Shown here: positions 35,109 to 43,632 of the stretch, one piece after another
How positions within the stretch are numbered: the stretch's first letter is position 1
Layout of the letters: each line of letters begins with the position of its first letter
Origin: Actinomadura darangshiensis
Lineage (GTDB): Bacteria; Actinomycetota; Actinomycetes; Streptosporangiales; Streptosporangiaceae
NCBI RefSeq assembly: GCF_004349235.1
Contig: NZ_SMKY01000001.1
Span: 1 to 64,000 of the forward strand
Reading direction: 5' to 3'
Length of the DNA stretch: 64,000 nt
Position numbers and translations under genes: made by a program
The notes under the pieces: model-generated
Databases searched by the model: none
What the model was told of the DNA's origin: nothing
What the model saw: only the letters and a program-made list of their open reading frames with translations

Positions 35109-36443
35109 ATGGGGACCATCAGATCGATCACCCGGCGAAGCGGCCTGCCCCCAGGTCCGGCCCTGCCGCCCGTCGCCCAGCTCCTGCTCTACGCGGCACG
35201 TCCCGAGGGCTGGCTGCGCCGCTGCGGCGCGCGGTACGGGGACACCTTCACCCTGCGGGTCGCGACGCTCGGCACCGTCGTGTTCTTCACCGACGCCGAG
35301 ACCACACGCGTGATCATCTCGGGCGACCCGAAGATCTATCACGCATCCGAGATCAACATGGTCGAGCTGATGCCGATCGTGGGCCCGTACTCCTCCTTCA
35401 CCCTCGACGAGGACGCCCACGCCAGGTCCCGTCAGCTGCTGAATCCGTTCTTCGGCCGTGACCGCTCGCGTGCCTCCGGCGCCGTCGTCGAGGAGGCCGC
35501 ACGGCGCGAGGTCGCCTCATGGCCCCGGGGACGGCCGTTCGAACTCCGTTCGCACATGCAGGACCTGACCCTGGATGTGATGCTGCGGGTGACCTTCGGC
35601 GATGACGTCGCACCTCGGCTCGCCGAACTCGCGCGGGCCATCACCCGCATGGTGGAGAGCGGCACCCTGGTGCTCCCGCTACCGGCGCTGCGCCGCGACC
35701 TCGGGCCGCGGAGCCCGTGGGGCAGATTCGTCAGAGCCCGGGCCCGGGTCGACTCACTCGTCTACGAGATGATCGACAGGCAGCGCGCGGCGGCGGACGC
35801 GGCCGAGCGCACCGACGTCCTGTCCCGGCTCGTTGCAGCGACGGACAAGCAGGGCGACGGGCTCAGCCGCGAAGAGATCCGTGATCACATCGTCACGGTG
35901 CTCATCGCCGGCCTGGAGACGACGTCGACGGCACTCTCCTGGACGTTCCACGAACTCGCCCGCAACCCCGGCGTCCAGCAACGCGTGCGGGCAGAACGCG
36001 CCCGCGGCGCCGACACCTACACCAAGGCCGTGGTGAAGGAATCGCTGAGGCTGCACCCTCCGGTCCTGGTCGGCCCCGTGCCCATGGTGACGGAGGACGT
36101 CACGTTGAACGGGTTCCGCATTCCCGCCGGGACCTTCGTGACGCCGGGGACCACGCTCATCCACCACGATCCCGGCGATTACCCCGAGCCCGACCGCTTC
36201 CTCCCCGACCGGTTCCTCGAAGGCTCTCCCCCCGCACACCGGTATCTCCCCTACGGCTGGGGTCCGCACCGTTGCGTGGGCGCCAATCTGGCGTCCATCG
36301 AGATGGAGCGCGTTCTGGGCGCCGTCCTCGAGAGCGTGACCATGACCCCCACGACGCCGAAGCCCGAGCCCGGCGTCATCCGCTACGTGACCTGCGCGCC
36401 CAAGAACGGGGCACGCGTCGTGATTCAGCCCGCCTCCCGATGA
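35109..36443 (+). CDS. Cytochrome P450 (first)
   Basis: This 444-residue P450 has an I-helix with the acid-threonine pair (LIAGLETTSTALSWTF), the ExxR motif (VVKESLRLHPP) and the heme loop YGWGPHRCVGANLAS with the cysteine ligand. The N-terminus has PPGPALPPVA, typical of the proline-rich hinge. It is likely a late tailoring oxidation and needs a ferredoxin such as that at 49298. It starts after a GAGAGGAGA box 65 bases behind ECH2. Confidence 0.92.
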   Translation: MGTIRSITRRSGLPPGPALPPVAQLLLYAARPEGWLRRCGARYGDTFTLRVATLGTVVFFTDAETTRVIISGDPKIYHASEINMVELMPIVGPYSSFTLDEDAHARSRQLLNPFFGRDRSRASGAVVEEAARREVASWPRGRPFELRSHMQDLTLDVMLRVTFGDDVAPRLAELARAITRMVESGTLVLPLPALRRDLGPRSPWGRFVRARARVDSLVYEMIDRQRAAADAAERTDVLSRLVAATDKQGDGLSREEIRDHIVTVLIAGLETTSTALSWTFHELARNPGVQQRVRAERARGADTYTKAVVKESLRLHPPVLVGPVPMVTEDVTLNGFRIPAGTFVTPGTTLIHHDPGDYPEPDRFLPDRFLEGSPPAHRYLPYGWGPHRCVGANLASIEMERVLGAVLESVTMTPTTPKPEPGVIRYVTCAPKNGARVVIQPASR

Positions 36444-36461
36444 ACGGAGCTGAGTAACACA

Positions 36462-37931
36462 ATGAGCACAGAGCATTTAAGAACTCCCGGAAGCTCCCCC
36501 ACAGCGCCGGCCGGCGGGTTCGGTCGTCCGCGACTCGGCACGTCGATCTTTCCTGCGGCAAGTGCGCTTCCCCGTACCGTCTCCTGGCGGTACGCCGTCG
36601 TGGTCGGGCTCGGCGCGGCCATCCTCATCGTGGTGTCCTTCGGCCCGATGAGGGACGACATCGGAAACATGGCCCTCATCGTGTGGCCGTTCGCAGCCGT
36701 GGTCGGCGCTCTGCAGTGCCTGCTCATCGGCGAACTCGCCTCGCGGTTCCCGTACCGCGCGGGCGGGGTGGCCCAGTTCGGCTACCGCGCGGCGCCCAAC
36801 GGCTCCCCCACTCTGGGGGCAGTGTCGAGCTGGGGCTACTGGTTCGCCTGGACTCCCGGGATCGCCACGCACCTGATCCTCGTGTCGACGTACCTTCACG
36901 AGCGGGTACTGCACGGCGTCAACATCCTGCTGCTCGCGGCCTTCATCGGAGCCTGCCTCTACGCCGTCAACTCACTGGGGCTGCGCATCACCATGACGCT
37001 GAACATCGGGCTTGCGGTGTTCAGCATCGTCCCGCTGACTCTCATCATGATCGGGCCGCTCTTCCGGCCGGCCGCCTTCGAGTTCGATCGGGTGTGGCCT
37101 ATCCGGGTGCCCGCCGAAGCCGCGGGCGATCCCCTCCAACTCGCTCTGATCTTCTTCAAGTGGCTGTTCATCGCGGCCTGGGCGGCCTATGGAGCCGAGA
37201 TGGCCTCCACCGTGGTCTCCGAGATCCGCGATGCGACCAAGAGGATTCCCCGATCGCTCGGCATCTCCAGCCTCATCTGCATCGTCACGTTCACCGGGGT
37301 GCCGATATCGCTGATCGGTACCGCCGGCATGGCCGGTGGCTCGTCCGAAGGGACGGCCGCGTTCGATCCGGCGGCACGGGCCATCTTCGGCCCGGCGGGC
37401 CCCACGATCATCGGGCTGATGCTGAGCTGCGCGATTCTCCTCGGCGCGCAGGTGTTCATCATCGGGTCGTCTCGGACGATCTATCAGATGTCCTTGGACG
37501 GGCACCTGCCCGGTGTCTTCGCGAAGACCAACCGGCGGGGTGCTCCAGTCGGCTCGATGTTCTTCGACATCCTGATCATCGTCGGCCTGCTGTCGGTCTT
37601 CGGCACCGATGTGGTCGACATCGTCGCCGCCGCCGGCGTCGGGTACATCGTGGTGTTCATCCTGCTTCCCCTCGCCTACCTGCTGCTGCGCCGCCGTCCG
37701 GACGGCAGCCCCGGCGCGTTCCGCCTGCCCCGCCAGGCGGCAGGGCTGGCGGCGGCGCTGTTCCTGCTGAACCTGCTGGTCCTGCTGGTCGGCGGATCAC
37801 TGTGGGGCGTCAAGGTCATGGGGATCGGACTCGCGATCACCTTCGCCATCGTTCCGATCTCCAGGCTGACCCGGCGTGCGCGGCGGCGGGCCGAGAGGTC
37901 CGATGTCCCGGAGATGCCGGAGGCGACATGA
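36462..37931 (+). CDS. APC superfamily permease
   Basis: The 489-residue protein with about 12 helices has the APC-type core (VVVGLGAAILIVVSFGP, GELASRFPYRAGGVAQF, and a conserved EM-S region AAYGAEMASTVVSEIRDATK). It would import an amino acid or amine, possibly a precursor, by cation symport. It ends the rightward operon and is followed by a strong hairpin. Confidence 0.88.
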   Translation: MSTEHLRTPGSSPTAPAGGFGRPRLGTSIFPAASALPRTVSWRYAVVVGLGAAILIVVSFGPMRDDIGNMALIVWPFAAVVGALQCLLIGELASRFPYRAGGVAQFGYRAAPNGSPTLGAVSSWGYWFAWTPGIATHLILVSTYLHERVLHGVNILLLAAFIGACLYAVNSLGLRITMTLNIGLAVFSIVPLTLIMIGPLFRPAAFEFDRVWPIRVPAEAAGDPLQLALIFFKWLFIAAWAAYGAEMASTVVSEIRDATKRIPRSLGISSLICIVTFTGVPISLIGTAGMAGGSSEGTAAFDPAARAIFGPAGPTIIGLMLSCAILLGAQVFIIGSSRTIYQMSLDGHLPGVFAKTNRRGAPVGSMFFDILIIVGLLSVFGTDVVDIVAAAGVGYIVVFILLPLAYLLLRRRPDGSPGAFRLPRQAAGLAAALFLLNLLVLLVGGSLWGVKVMGIGLAITFAIVPISRLTRRARRRAERSDVPEMPEAT

Positions 37932-37955
37932 ACGGGAAGCGCACCGGGAGAAGGG

Positions 37956-37993
37956 CCGCGGTGGCACCGGCTCCAGGGCCGGTGCCACCGCGG
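37956..37993. terminator. Perfect 16-bp hairpin between convergent genes
   Basis: CCGCGGTGGCACCGGC (37956 to 37971), loop of 6, then its exact complement (37978 to 37993). It lies between the permease stop and the end of the leftward amidohydrolase gene and can terminate both directions. Confidence 0.85.
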
Positions 37994-38017
37994 CGCGGGG
38001 GCTGTCGCCGGATGCCG

Positions 38018-38911
38018 CTACAGACCGCCGTCAGGCGGGCGGGCGGTCTTCTTCAGGACGCGTTCCAGGTTGGCGTAGAGGTAGCCGTCCATGGCCTCGT
38101 CGGGCAGGTCGAGCCGGAGCGCATCCCCGACTGCCCGGTCGAAGGCGAGAAGGGGCCATCCGCTGGCGAACATGACCTTCGTCCTGCCCCGCCGCGACCG
38201 CATGAACGAGACCAGCTCCGGCTTGAGGTAGCGGGCGCTGTAGGCGGTCGTCATGAGGTAGAGGTTCTCGTACTTCATCATCAGCCGGACGAGCATCTCC
38301 TCCCAGGGATGCCCGCCGTGCGAAGCGATGACCGTGAGGTTCGGGAAGTCCCGCAGCACACGGTCCAGATGCAGGGGATCCTGCGTCCACGCCGCGCCCT
38401 TCGGCCCGGGGACGCCGACGTTGATGGAGACGATCGTGCCGGTCTGCTCGCACAGCGAGTAGTACGGGTAGAAGCAGGCGTCGGCCGGCGGACGGTCGAA
38501 ATTGAACGGCACCAGCCGGAACACCCGGAGTCCCTGGTCGATCAGGGCCTTGAGGCGGCGGACTCCGGCGGTGATCCCATCGCCGTGGCCGCCGATCGCG
38601 CGCGGGGAGTTGAAGCCGGCCGACGCCGTGAAGAGGTCCGGCCGCTCCGTCACCGCTTTCACCACGTCCTCGCCTTGGACGCACCGGACCTCCGGAAGCT
38701 CCGGATACTCGACGCCGTAGGCGGTGAGAACGGCGCGTTCGATGCCCGCCGCACGCATCTCCTTGATCATTTCTGGGAGCGGGGTGCCGGCCTGCATCTG
38801 CTCCGCCCTGCTGAAGAAGGAGCTGACCTCGTCATAGATATCGACCGTGAATACCCCGGCAAACTCCGGGGTGTTCAAGTTCACCCATCCATCGAACACT
38901 CGGCGAGTCAT
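38018..38911 (-). CDS. Amidohydrolase-2-like protein lacking usual metal ligands
   Basis: The 297-residue TIM-barrel-like protein starts after a strong GGAGGTCC. The barrel landmarks are present (LFTASAGFNSPRAIGGHGDG, FRLVPFNFDRPPADAC, LTVIASHGGHPWEEML). The N-terminal His-x-His site is FDGWVNLNTPE, and the late catalytic Asp site reads MFASGWPLL where SDxP is usual. Metal-dependent hydrolysis is thus doubtful; it may have a different reaction. It is divergent from the LmbU-type regulator. Confidence 0.7.
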   Translation of the reverse strand: MTRRVFDGWVNLNTPEFAGVFTVDIYDEVSSFFSRAEQMQAGTPLPEMIKEMRAAGIERAVLTAYGVEYPELPEVRCVQGEDVVKAVTERPDLFTASAGFNSPRAIGGHGDGITAGVRRLKALIDQGLRVFRLVPFNFDRPPADACFYPYYSLCEQTGTIVSINVGVPGPKGAAWTQDPLHLDRVLRDFPNLTVIASHGGHPWEEMLVRLMMKYENLYLMTTAYSARYLKPELVSFMRSRRGRTKVMFASGWPLLAFDRAVGDALRLDLPDEAMDGYLYANLERVLKKTARPPDGGL

Positions 38912-39009
38912 CTTTGGACCTCCTTCACGCATCGGGAGCCGACACCAGCAGTATGTTTCGGCGGCAACATGGAAGCAAGGGAGGGATAATTCCGAGTACG
39001 TTAATATCG

Positions 39010-39053
39010 CCGATCCAAGGTCATGGATCGGGAAGAGTCGGTCGCATCGACCG
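39010..39053. promoter_or_regulatory. Two palindromes in the divergent regulator region
   Basis: CCGATCC, 8 bases, GGATCGG (39010 to 39031) and CGGTCG-CAT-CGACCG (39039 to 39053) are exact inverted repeats in the roughly 300-base gap between the amidohydrolase and LmbU-type genes. They are plausible operator sites for the local regulator. The gap holds no gene. Confidence 0.5.
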
Positions 39054-39141
39054 ATGCAGTACCCAGTCAACAGTACGTCTGACCTGCACATATAGAGCGC
39101 TCGATGACCAAGAAGGAGGGCCAGTCACATCACTCGACCCC

Positions 39142-39170
39142 TTGACCAGTCGGCCGCGGCATCGGATAGT
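39142..39170 (+). promoter_or_regulatory. Sigma-70-like promoter of the LmbU-type gene
   Basis: TTGACC (39142 to 39147), 17 bases, GATAGT (39165 to 39170), with the ATG 46 bases further and GGGAGGGG before it. Confidence 0.6.
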
Positions 39171-39216
39171 TACCAGGACGCGCACCGACGGATCTCTTTG
39201 GGAGGGGCCAAAGCAG

Positions 39217-39903
39217 ATGAGTTTGGAAAGCGTAATGTCCCACTCGACGGGTACCGCAACCGGAATGGAGCAGCCATCGAACACATGCACACATGACAGC
39301 CTGATAAAAATCGACGAGAAGGCCGTAGCCCACGGCAACAGCCTGCGCATTCTCGCGCCAATACCGTTCACCCGGTGGAAGAAGATCGGCGACCAGCTGT
39401 CGGCGCTGGCCAACGCGTCAGCATGGTGGCTGGGCGACTGGCTGGTCTACGGCGAGGCTCGGTACCCCGAGCGCTACAAGCAGGCCGTCAAGGAGACGAC
39501 TCTCGACTATCAGACGCTCCGCAACTACGCCTGGATCAGCCGCAAGATCGATAAGTCTCGCCGCCGGGTCACGCTCAGTTTTCAGCACCATGCCGAAGTG
39601 GCATCGCTGCCTGAAGACGAACAGGAGGAGTGGCTCGACAGGGCCGAGAAGTTCAGCTGGTCCAGGAACCTCCTACGGCAATACCTTCGCGTTCACCGGG
39701 AGACATCGGGGGAGGCCGGAGACGGCCGGCCCGCCAAGGGCGTCGTCATTCAGGTGAACGTGCCCACCAGCGAGGAAGAACGCTGGCTGGAGGCCGCCAG
39801 GAGGATGGATCGTCCCCTCGACGAGTGGATGATCATCACCCTCAGCCGCGTGGCCGACGCCCTGCTACGTGGAAAGAACGAGATCACCGTCCAACCGAAG
39901 TAG
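39217..39903 (+). CDS. LmbU family transcriptional regulator
   Basis: The 228-residue protein contains ALANASAWWLGDWLVYGEAR, LDYQTLRNYAWISRKID, VTLSFQHHAEVASLP and AEKFSWSRNLLRQYLR, the pattern of LmbU, the activator of lincomycin genes, which binds DNA through a helix-turn-helix in this region. A cluster-situated regulator is therefore likely, controlling the genes to both sides. The C-terminal part (VIQVNVPTSEEERWLEAARRM) follows the family plan. Confidence 0.85.
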   Translation: MSLESVMSHSTGTATGMEQPSNTCTHDSLIKIDEKAVAHGNSLRILAPIPFTRWKKIGDQLSALANASAWWLGDWLVYGEARYPERYKQAVKETTLDYQTLRNYAWISRKIDKSRRRVTLSFQHHAEVASLPEDEQEEWLDRAEKFSWSRNLLRQYLRVHRETSGEAGDGRPAKGVVIQVNVPTSEEERWLEAARRMDRPLDEWMIITLSRVADALLRGKNEITVQPK

Positions 39904-39959
39904 TCACGGCGGCATCGACGAAGCCGCACGTTCCCCCCAACAGCGACCAGGAGGGCCGC

Positions 39960-40733
39960 ATGTCCGACAACGCCACCGCCGGCCACGACAGGACGCGGAC
40001 CGGCAGGGTCGCTCTCGTGACAGGCGCCTCCAGCGGCATCGGCGCCGCCATCGCCCGCCGGCTCGCCGGTTCGGGTGCGCACGTGGTGATCGCCGACCTG
40101 GACGAGAAGCAAGGCTCGGCCCTCGCCGGGCAGATCGGCGGCGCATTCCACAAGACCGACGTCTCGGTGCTCGCCGACAACGAGGCCGCCGTGGAGGCCG
40201 CGGTCCAGCGGTTCGGCCGATTGGACGTCGTTCATCTGAACGCCGGCATCTGTGGCGGCACGGAACTCGACCCCGAGCAGTACCGCAGGACGCTCAGCGT
40301 CAATCTGGACGGGGTCTTCTACGGTGTCTGCGCCGCGGTACCGCAGCTCCAGCGGCAGGGCGGCGGAACGATCGTCGTCACCGCCAGCATCGCGGGACTC
40401 ATCGGACTGCCGTACGACCCGATCTACACAATCAGCAAGCACGGCCTGATCGGCCTCGTCCGCTCCCTTGGACCGGCGCTCGCCCCTGCCGGTATTTCCA
40501 TCAACGCTCTCTGCCCGAACTTCGTGGACACCCCTCTCATCGCCGAAGACCGTCCGTTCCTCGACGAAGCGGGGATTGAGCTCCTCGACACCGGTCACGT
40601 CGCCGACGCGTTCGAGTCCGTGCTCTCCGACGATCGCACCGGGCGCGCATGGCTCGTGCAGGCGGGCCACAAGCCGGCGCCGTACGACTTCGCGCCGGTA
40701 CCCGACCTGCCCGCCGCCCTCGACTTCTCCTAG
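39960..40733 (+). CDS. SDR family oxidoreductase
   Basis: The 257-residue classical SDR has VTGASSGIGAAIARR, LNAGIC in place of NNAG, and catalytic TASIAGLIGLPYDPIYTISK. The ATG at 39960 follows CAGGAGGGC. It starts the second tailoring operon (SDR, MaoC, P450, MDR, LLM) immediately behind the regulator and could oxidise or reduce a hydroxyl of the cluster product. Confidence 0.87.
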   Translation: MSDNATAGHDRTRTGRVALVTGASSGIGAAIARRLAGSGAHVVIADLDEKQGSALAGQIGGAFHKTDVSVLADNEAAVEAAVQRFGRLDVVHLNAGICGGTELDPEQYRRTLSVNLDGVFYGVCAAVPQLQRQGGGTIVVTASIAGLIGLPYDPIYTISKHGLIGLVRSLGPALAPAGISINALCPNFVDTPLIAEDRPFLDEAGIELLDTGHVADAFESVLSDDRTGRAWLVQAGHKPAPYDFAPVPDLPAALDFS

Positions 40734-40775
40734 AACCGCCCGCCGAACCTGGACCAACAGAAATGGGGTGCTGCC

Positions 40776-41249
40776 ATGACGTCCTCATACCGCGGCATTC
40801 TTTGGGACGATCTGCGGCACGGCCAGACCTTCTGGTCGAGCGGCCGGACCATCACCGAGCATGATGTGTCCGCCTTCTCTGCACTGTCCGGCGACTTCAA
40901 CCCACTGCACGTCGACGACGAAGAGGGGAAATGCTCGGTCTTCGGACGGCGTATACCGCACGGGCCGCTGGGAATGCTGTTCGCGATCGGCGGATATGAC
41001 CGCATCGGTCTTCTCGAAGGCGTCGTCGTCGCACTTCTGGACATGAACTGGCGTTTCCGGGCGCCCATGCACATCGGCGACACGCTGCGCACGAAAGTGA
41101 CAGTAGCCGCGCTCGAAGAGAGCAAGAAGCCGGACCTGGGAAAGCTCACCATGCACCTTCAGATGTACAACCAGCGCGAAGAGGTCGTGCAGGAGGGTGA
41201 GCACCGATTCCTGATCCGGCGGCGAACCGACGACGAGGCAGGACCATGA
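40776..41249 (+). CDS. MaoC-like hot-dog dehydratase
   Basis: The 157-residue single hot-dog domain has the hydratase-2 motif region ALSGDFNPLHVDDEEG (Asp and His), with HGPLGMLFAIGG and LLDMNWRFRAPMHIGDTLRT after it. It could hydrate or dehydrate an enoyl/3-hydroxyacyl thioester. Its TGA overlaps the ATG of the second P450. Confidence 0.85.
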   Translation: MTSSYRGILWDDLRHGQTFWSSGRTITEHDVSAFSALSGDFNPLHVDDEEGKCSVFGRRIPHGPLGMLFAIGGYDRIGLLEGVVVALLDMNWRFRAPMHIGDTLRTKVTVAALEESKKPDLGKLTMHLQMYNQREEVVQEGEHRFLIRRRTDDEAGP

Positions 41250-42631
41250 GATCGCCGACCCGAGGTGAGGAGAAGATGCGCCGCACGCAACGCACAGGGA
41301 GCCGGCTCCCCCCAGGCCCACGCCTCCCCAAGTGGCTGCAGACCGTCCTCGCACTCCACGATCCGGTCGGGTTCTTTGAACGCTGCCGCCAGCGCCACGG
41401 CGAGGTGTTCCGGATCGACTTCATCGGGATCCCACCGGTCGCCTACGTCGGCGACCCCGACCTCGCCCACGAGGTCTTCACCACCGACCGCGGCATCGGG
41501 CAGGCCGGCGAGGCACGCAAGCCCTTCCTCGAGCCGCTCGTCGGCGTCAACTCACTGATCTGCCTCGACGGCGACGACTGGATGCGGCAGCGGCGGCTGC
41601 TCGGCTCCGCCTTCCACGGCAAGCGCATCGAACGGTATCGCGAGGACATCGCGGCCATCGCCGCCGCGTACGTCCGGGAATGGCCGACGGCCACGGAGAT
41701 CCGCCTCCGCCCGCGCATACAGGTCATCACGCTCGAAATCATCCTCCGCGTCGTCTTCGGGGTCCGCGACACCAGGCGTGTCGAGCGACTCCACGAGCTG
41801 CTGCCCCCGCTTCTCGCCTCGTGGGAGTCGGTGAACTCGCTCATCTCCATCCTGCCGAGATCGCTCTGGGCCCGCGTCGAACCGATTCTGGCGCGCGTTC
41901 CCCGCAACCCGGTCGCGAAGTTCACCGACCTGTTCACCGAGACCGACCAGGTGCTCTACACCGAGATCGCCGAACGCCGCGATGCGGACGATCTCCAGGA
42001 CCGGGCGGACATCCTCTCGGTGCTGATGCGGGCTCGCGACGACGACGGCAGCGCGATGACCGACCTCGAACTGCGCGACGCGCTGATGACGCTCATCGTC
42101 GCCGGCCACGAGACCACCGCGACGGGACTGGCCTGGGCCTTCGAGCGGCTCGTCCGCAACCCTCAGGTGCTGGACCGCCTCACCCGTGCGATCGACGGGG
42201 AGGACGACGATCGCGGCTACCTCGACGCCGTGATCAAGGAGACCCTGCGCACTCGCCCCGTCGGGCCGGACATGCCGCGATACCTCACGGGACCGCTAGA
42301 ACTCGGCGGCTACCGGATTCCCGCCGGCTGGTGGGTCAACCCGTCCGCCACGCTGCTGCACAACATGCCGGACCACTTCCCCGACCCCGACGACTTCCGC
42401 CCGGAGCGATTCCTCGAAGAGGACCCGCCGGCCTGGATGCCGTTCGGCGGGGGACGGCGCAAGTGCCTCGGCGCGCAGCTGGCGATGTTGGAGATGCAGG
42501 CGGTGATACCGGCGATCCTCGACCGCTACCGGGTCCGAATGGCCGGAGACGACGCCCCGGAGAAGCCGCTGATGCGGTACGCGACCCTCGTCCCGTCACA
42601 GGACGGCCGCATCAGGGCAGACCGCCGCTGA
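41246..42631 (+). CDS. Cytochrome P450 (second)
   Basis: This 461-residue P450 has the I-helix LIVAGHETTATGLAWAF, ExxR as VIKETLRTRPVG and heme loop FGGGRRKCLGAQLAMLE. Alternative starts include ATG 41276 (MRRTQRTG), since the first residues MRSPTRGEEK are unlike the family. It is coupled to the MaoC gene and is probably a second tailoring oxidase of the pathway. Confidence 0.92.
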   Translation: MRSPTRGEEKMRRTQRTGSRLPPGPRLPKWLQTVLALHDPVGFFERCRQRHGEVFRIDFIGIPPVAYVGDPDLAHEVFTTDRGIGQAGEARKPFLEPLVGVNSLICLDGDDWMRQRRLLGSAFHGKRIERYREDIAAIAAAYVREWPTATEIRLRPRIQVITLEIILRVVFGVRDTRRVERLHELLPPLLASWESVNSLISILPRSLWARVEPILARVPRNPVAKFTDLFTETDQVLYTEIAERRDADDLQDRADILSVLMRARDDDGSAMTDLELRDALMTLIVAGHETTATGLAWAFERLVRNPQVLDRLTRAIDGEDDDRGYLDAVIKETLRTRPVGPDMPRYLTGPLELGGYRIPAGWWVNPSATLLHNMPDHFPDPDDFRPERFLEEDPPAWMPFGGGRRKCLGAQLAMLEMQAVIPAILDRYRVRMAGDDAPEKPLMRYATLVPSQDGRIRADRR

Positions 42632-42648
42632 GCCGAAAGGAGCGCAAC

Positions 42649-43632
42649 ATGCAGGCATGGCGAGTCCGGTCTCTCGGCCCGCCGGACGAGGTGCTGTCAC
42701 TCGAGGGGACGCCGGAGCCCTCCCCTGGCCCGGGCGAGGTCGTGATCCAGACCGAAGCCGCGGCGCTGAACTTCCCCGACATCCTGGTCTGCCGTGGTGA
42801 GTACCAGGAGCGTCCTCCCCTCCCTTTCACCCCCGGCATGGAAGCCGCAGGCCGGGTGGTGAGCGCCGGAGCCGGCGTCTCGATCACCGAGGGCAGCAGA
42901 GTGGCGGGGATCTGCCGACTGCCGCACGGCGGGTTCGCCGAGCACGCGGTCCTCGGCGCGGAAGAACTCTTCGAGATTCCCGACGAGATCCCGTCCGCGA
43001 CCGCGGCCGCCATGGTGGTCACCTACCAGACCGGCCTGGTCGGGCTCCACCGGCGTGCCGGCCTGCGGGCCGGGGAGACGTTGCTGGTGCATGCAGGCGC
43101 AGGCGGAATCGGCAGCGCGGCGATCCAGATCGGTCTGGCCACCGGCGCCCGGGTGGTCGCCACCGCCGGGGGCGCGGAAAAGGTGAAGGCGTGCCGCGCC
43201 TTGGGAGCCGACCTAGCAATCGACTACCGGACGGACGACTTCGTCGCCGCAGTACGGGATTTCACCGCCGGTCGCGGCGCCGATGTCATCTACGACCCGG
43301 TCGGAGGCGAGACGTTCGACCTGTCCCGCAGGGCGGTCGCGTTCGAGGGCCGCATCGTGGTCGTGGGCTTCACCGGAGGCAGCATCACCCAAGCGCCGAC
43401 CAACCACGCCCTGATCAAGAACTATTCCATCGTCGGGCTTCATCTCGCCCTCTACTGGACACGGCGGCCCCGGTACATCGCCGACGTCTACCGGACGCTC
43501 CTGCGTCTCTATGCAGAGGGCAGCGTCGATCCATTGATCTCGGAGCGGATCGACCTCACCGAAGTACCCAAGGCACTCAACAGCATGGCCCTCCGCGAAA
43601 CCATCGGAAAAATCGTCGTGACGAAGGAGTGA
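42649..43632 (+). CDS. Quinone oxidoreductase-like MDR
   Basis: The 327-residue zinc-free medium-chain reductase has an N-terminal domain (VVIQTEAAALNFPDILVCRG, PFTPGMEAAGRVV) and the cofactor motif VHAGAGGIGSAAIQIGLATG for NADPH. YDPVGGETFDLSRRAVAFEG is typical of quinone oxidoreductase/enoyl reductase members. It could reduce an enoyl thioester or a quinone-like intermediate. AAAGGAG precedes the ATG; its stop overlaps the LLM start. Confidence 0.87.
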   Translation: MQAWRVRSLGPPDEVLSLEGTPEPSPGPGEVVIQTEAAALNFPDILVCRGEYQERPPLPFTPGMEAAGRVVSAGAGVSITEGSRVAGICRLPHGGFAEHAVLGAEELFEIPDEIPSATAAAMVVTYQTGLVGLHRRAGLRAGETLLVHAGAGGIGSAAIQIGLATGARVVATAGGAEKVKACRALGADLAIDYRTDDFVAAVRDFTAGRGADVIYDPVGGETFDLSRRAVAFEGRIVVVGFTGGSITQAPTNHALIKNYSIVGLHLALYWTRRPRYIADVYRTLLRLYAEGSVDPLISERIDLTEVPKALNSMALRETIGKIVVTKE

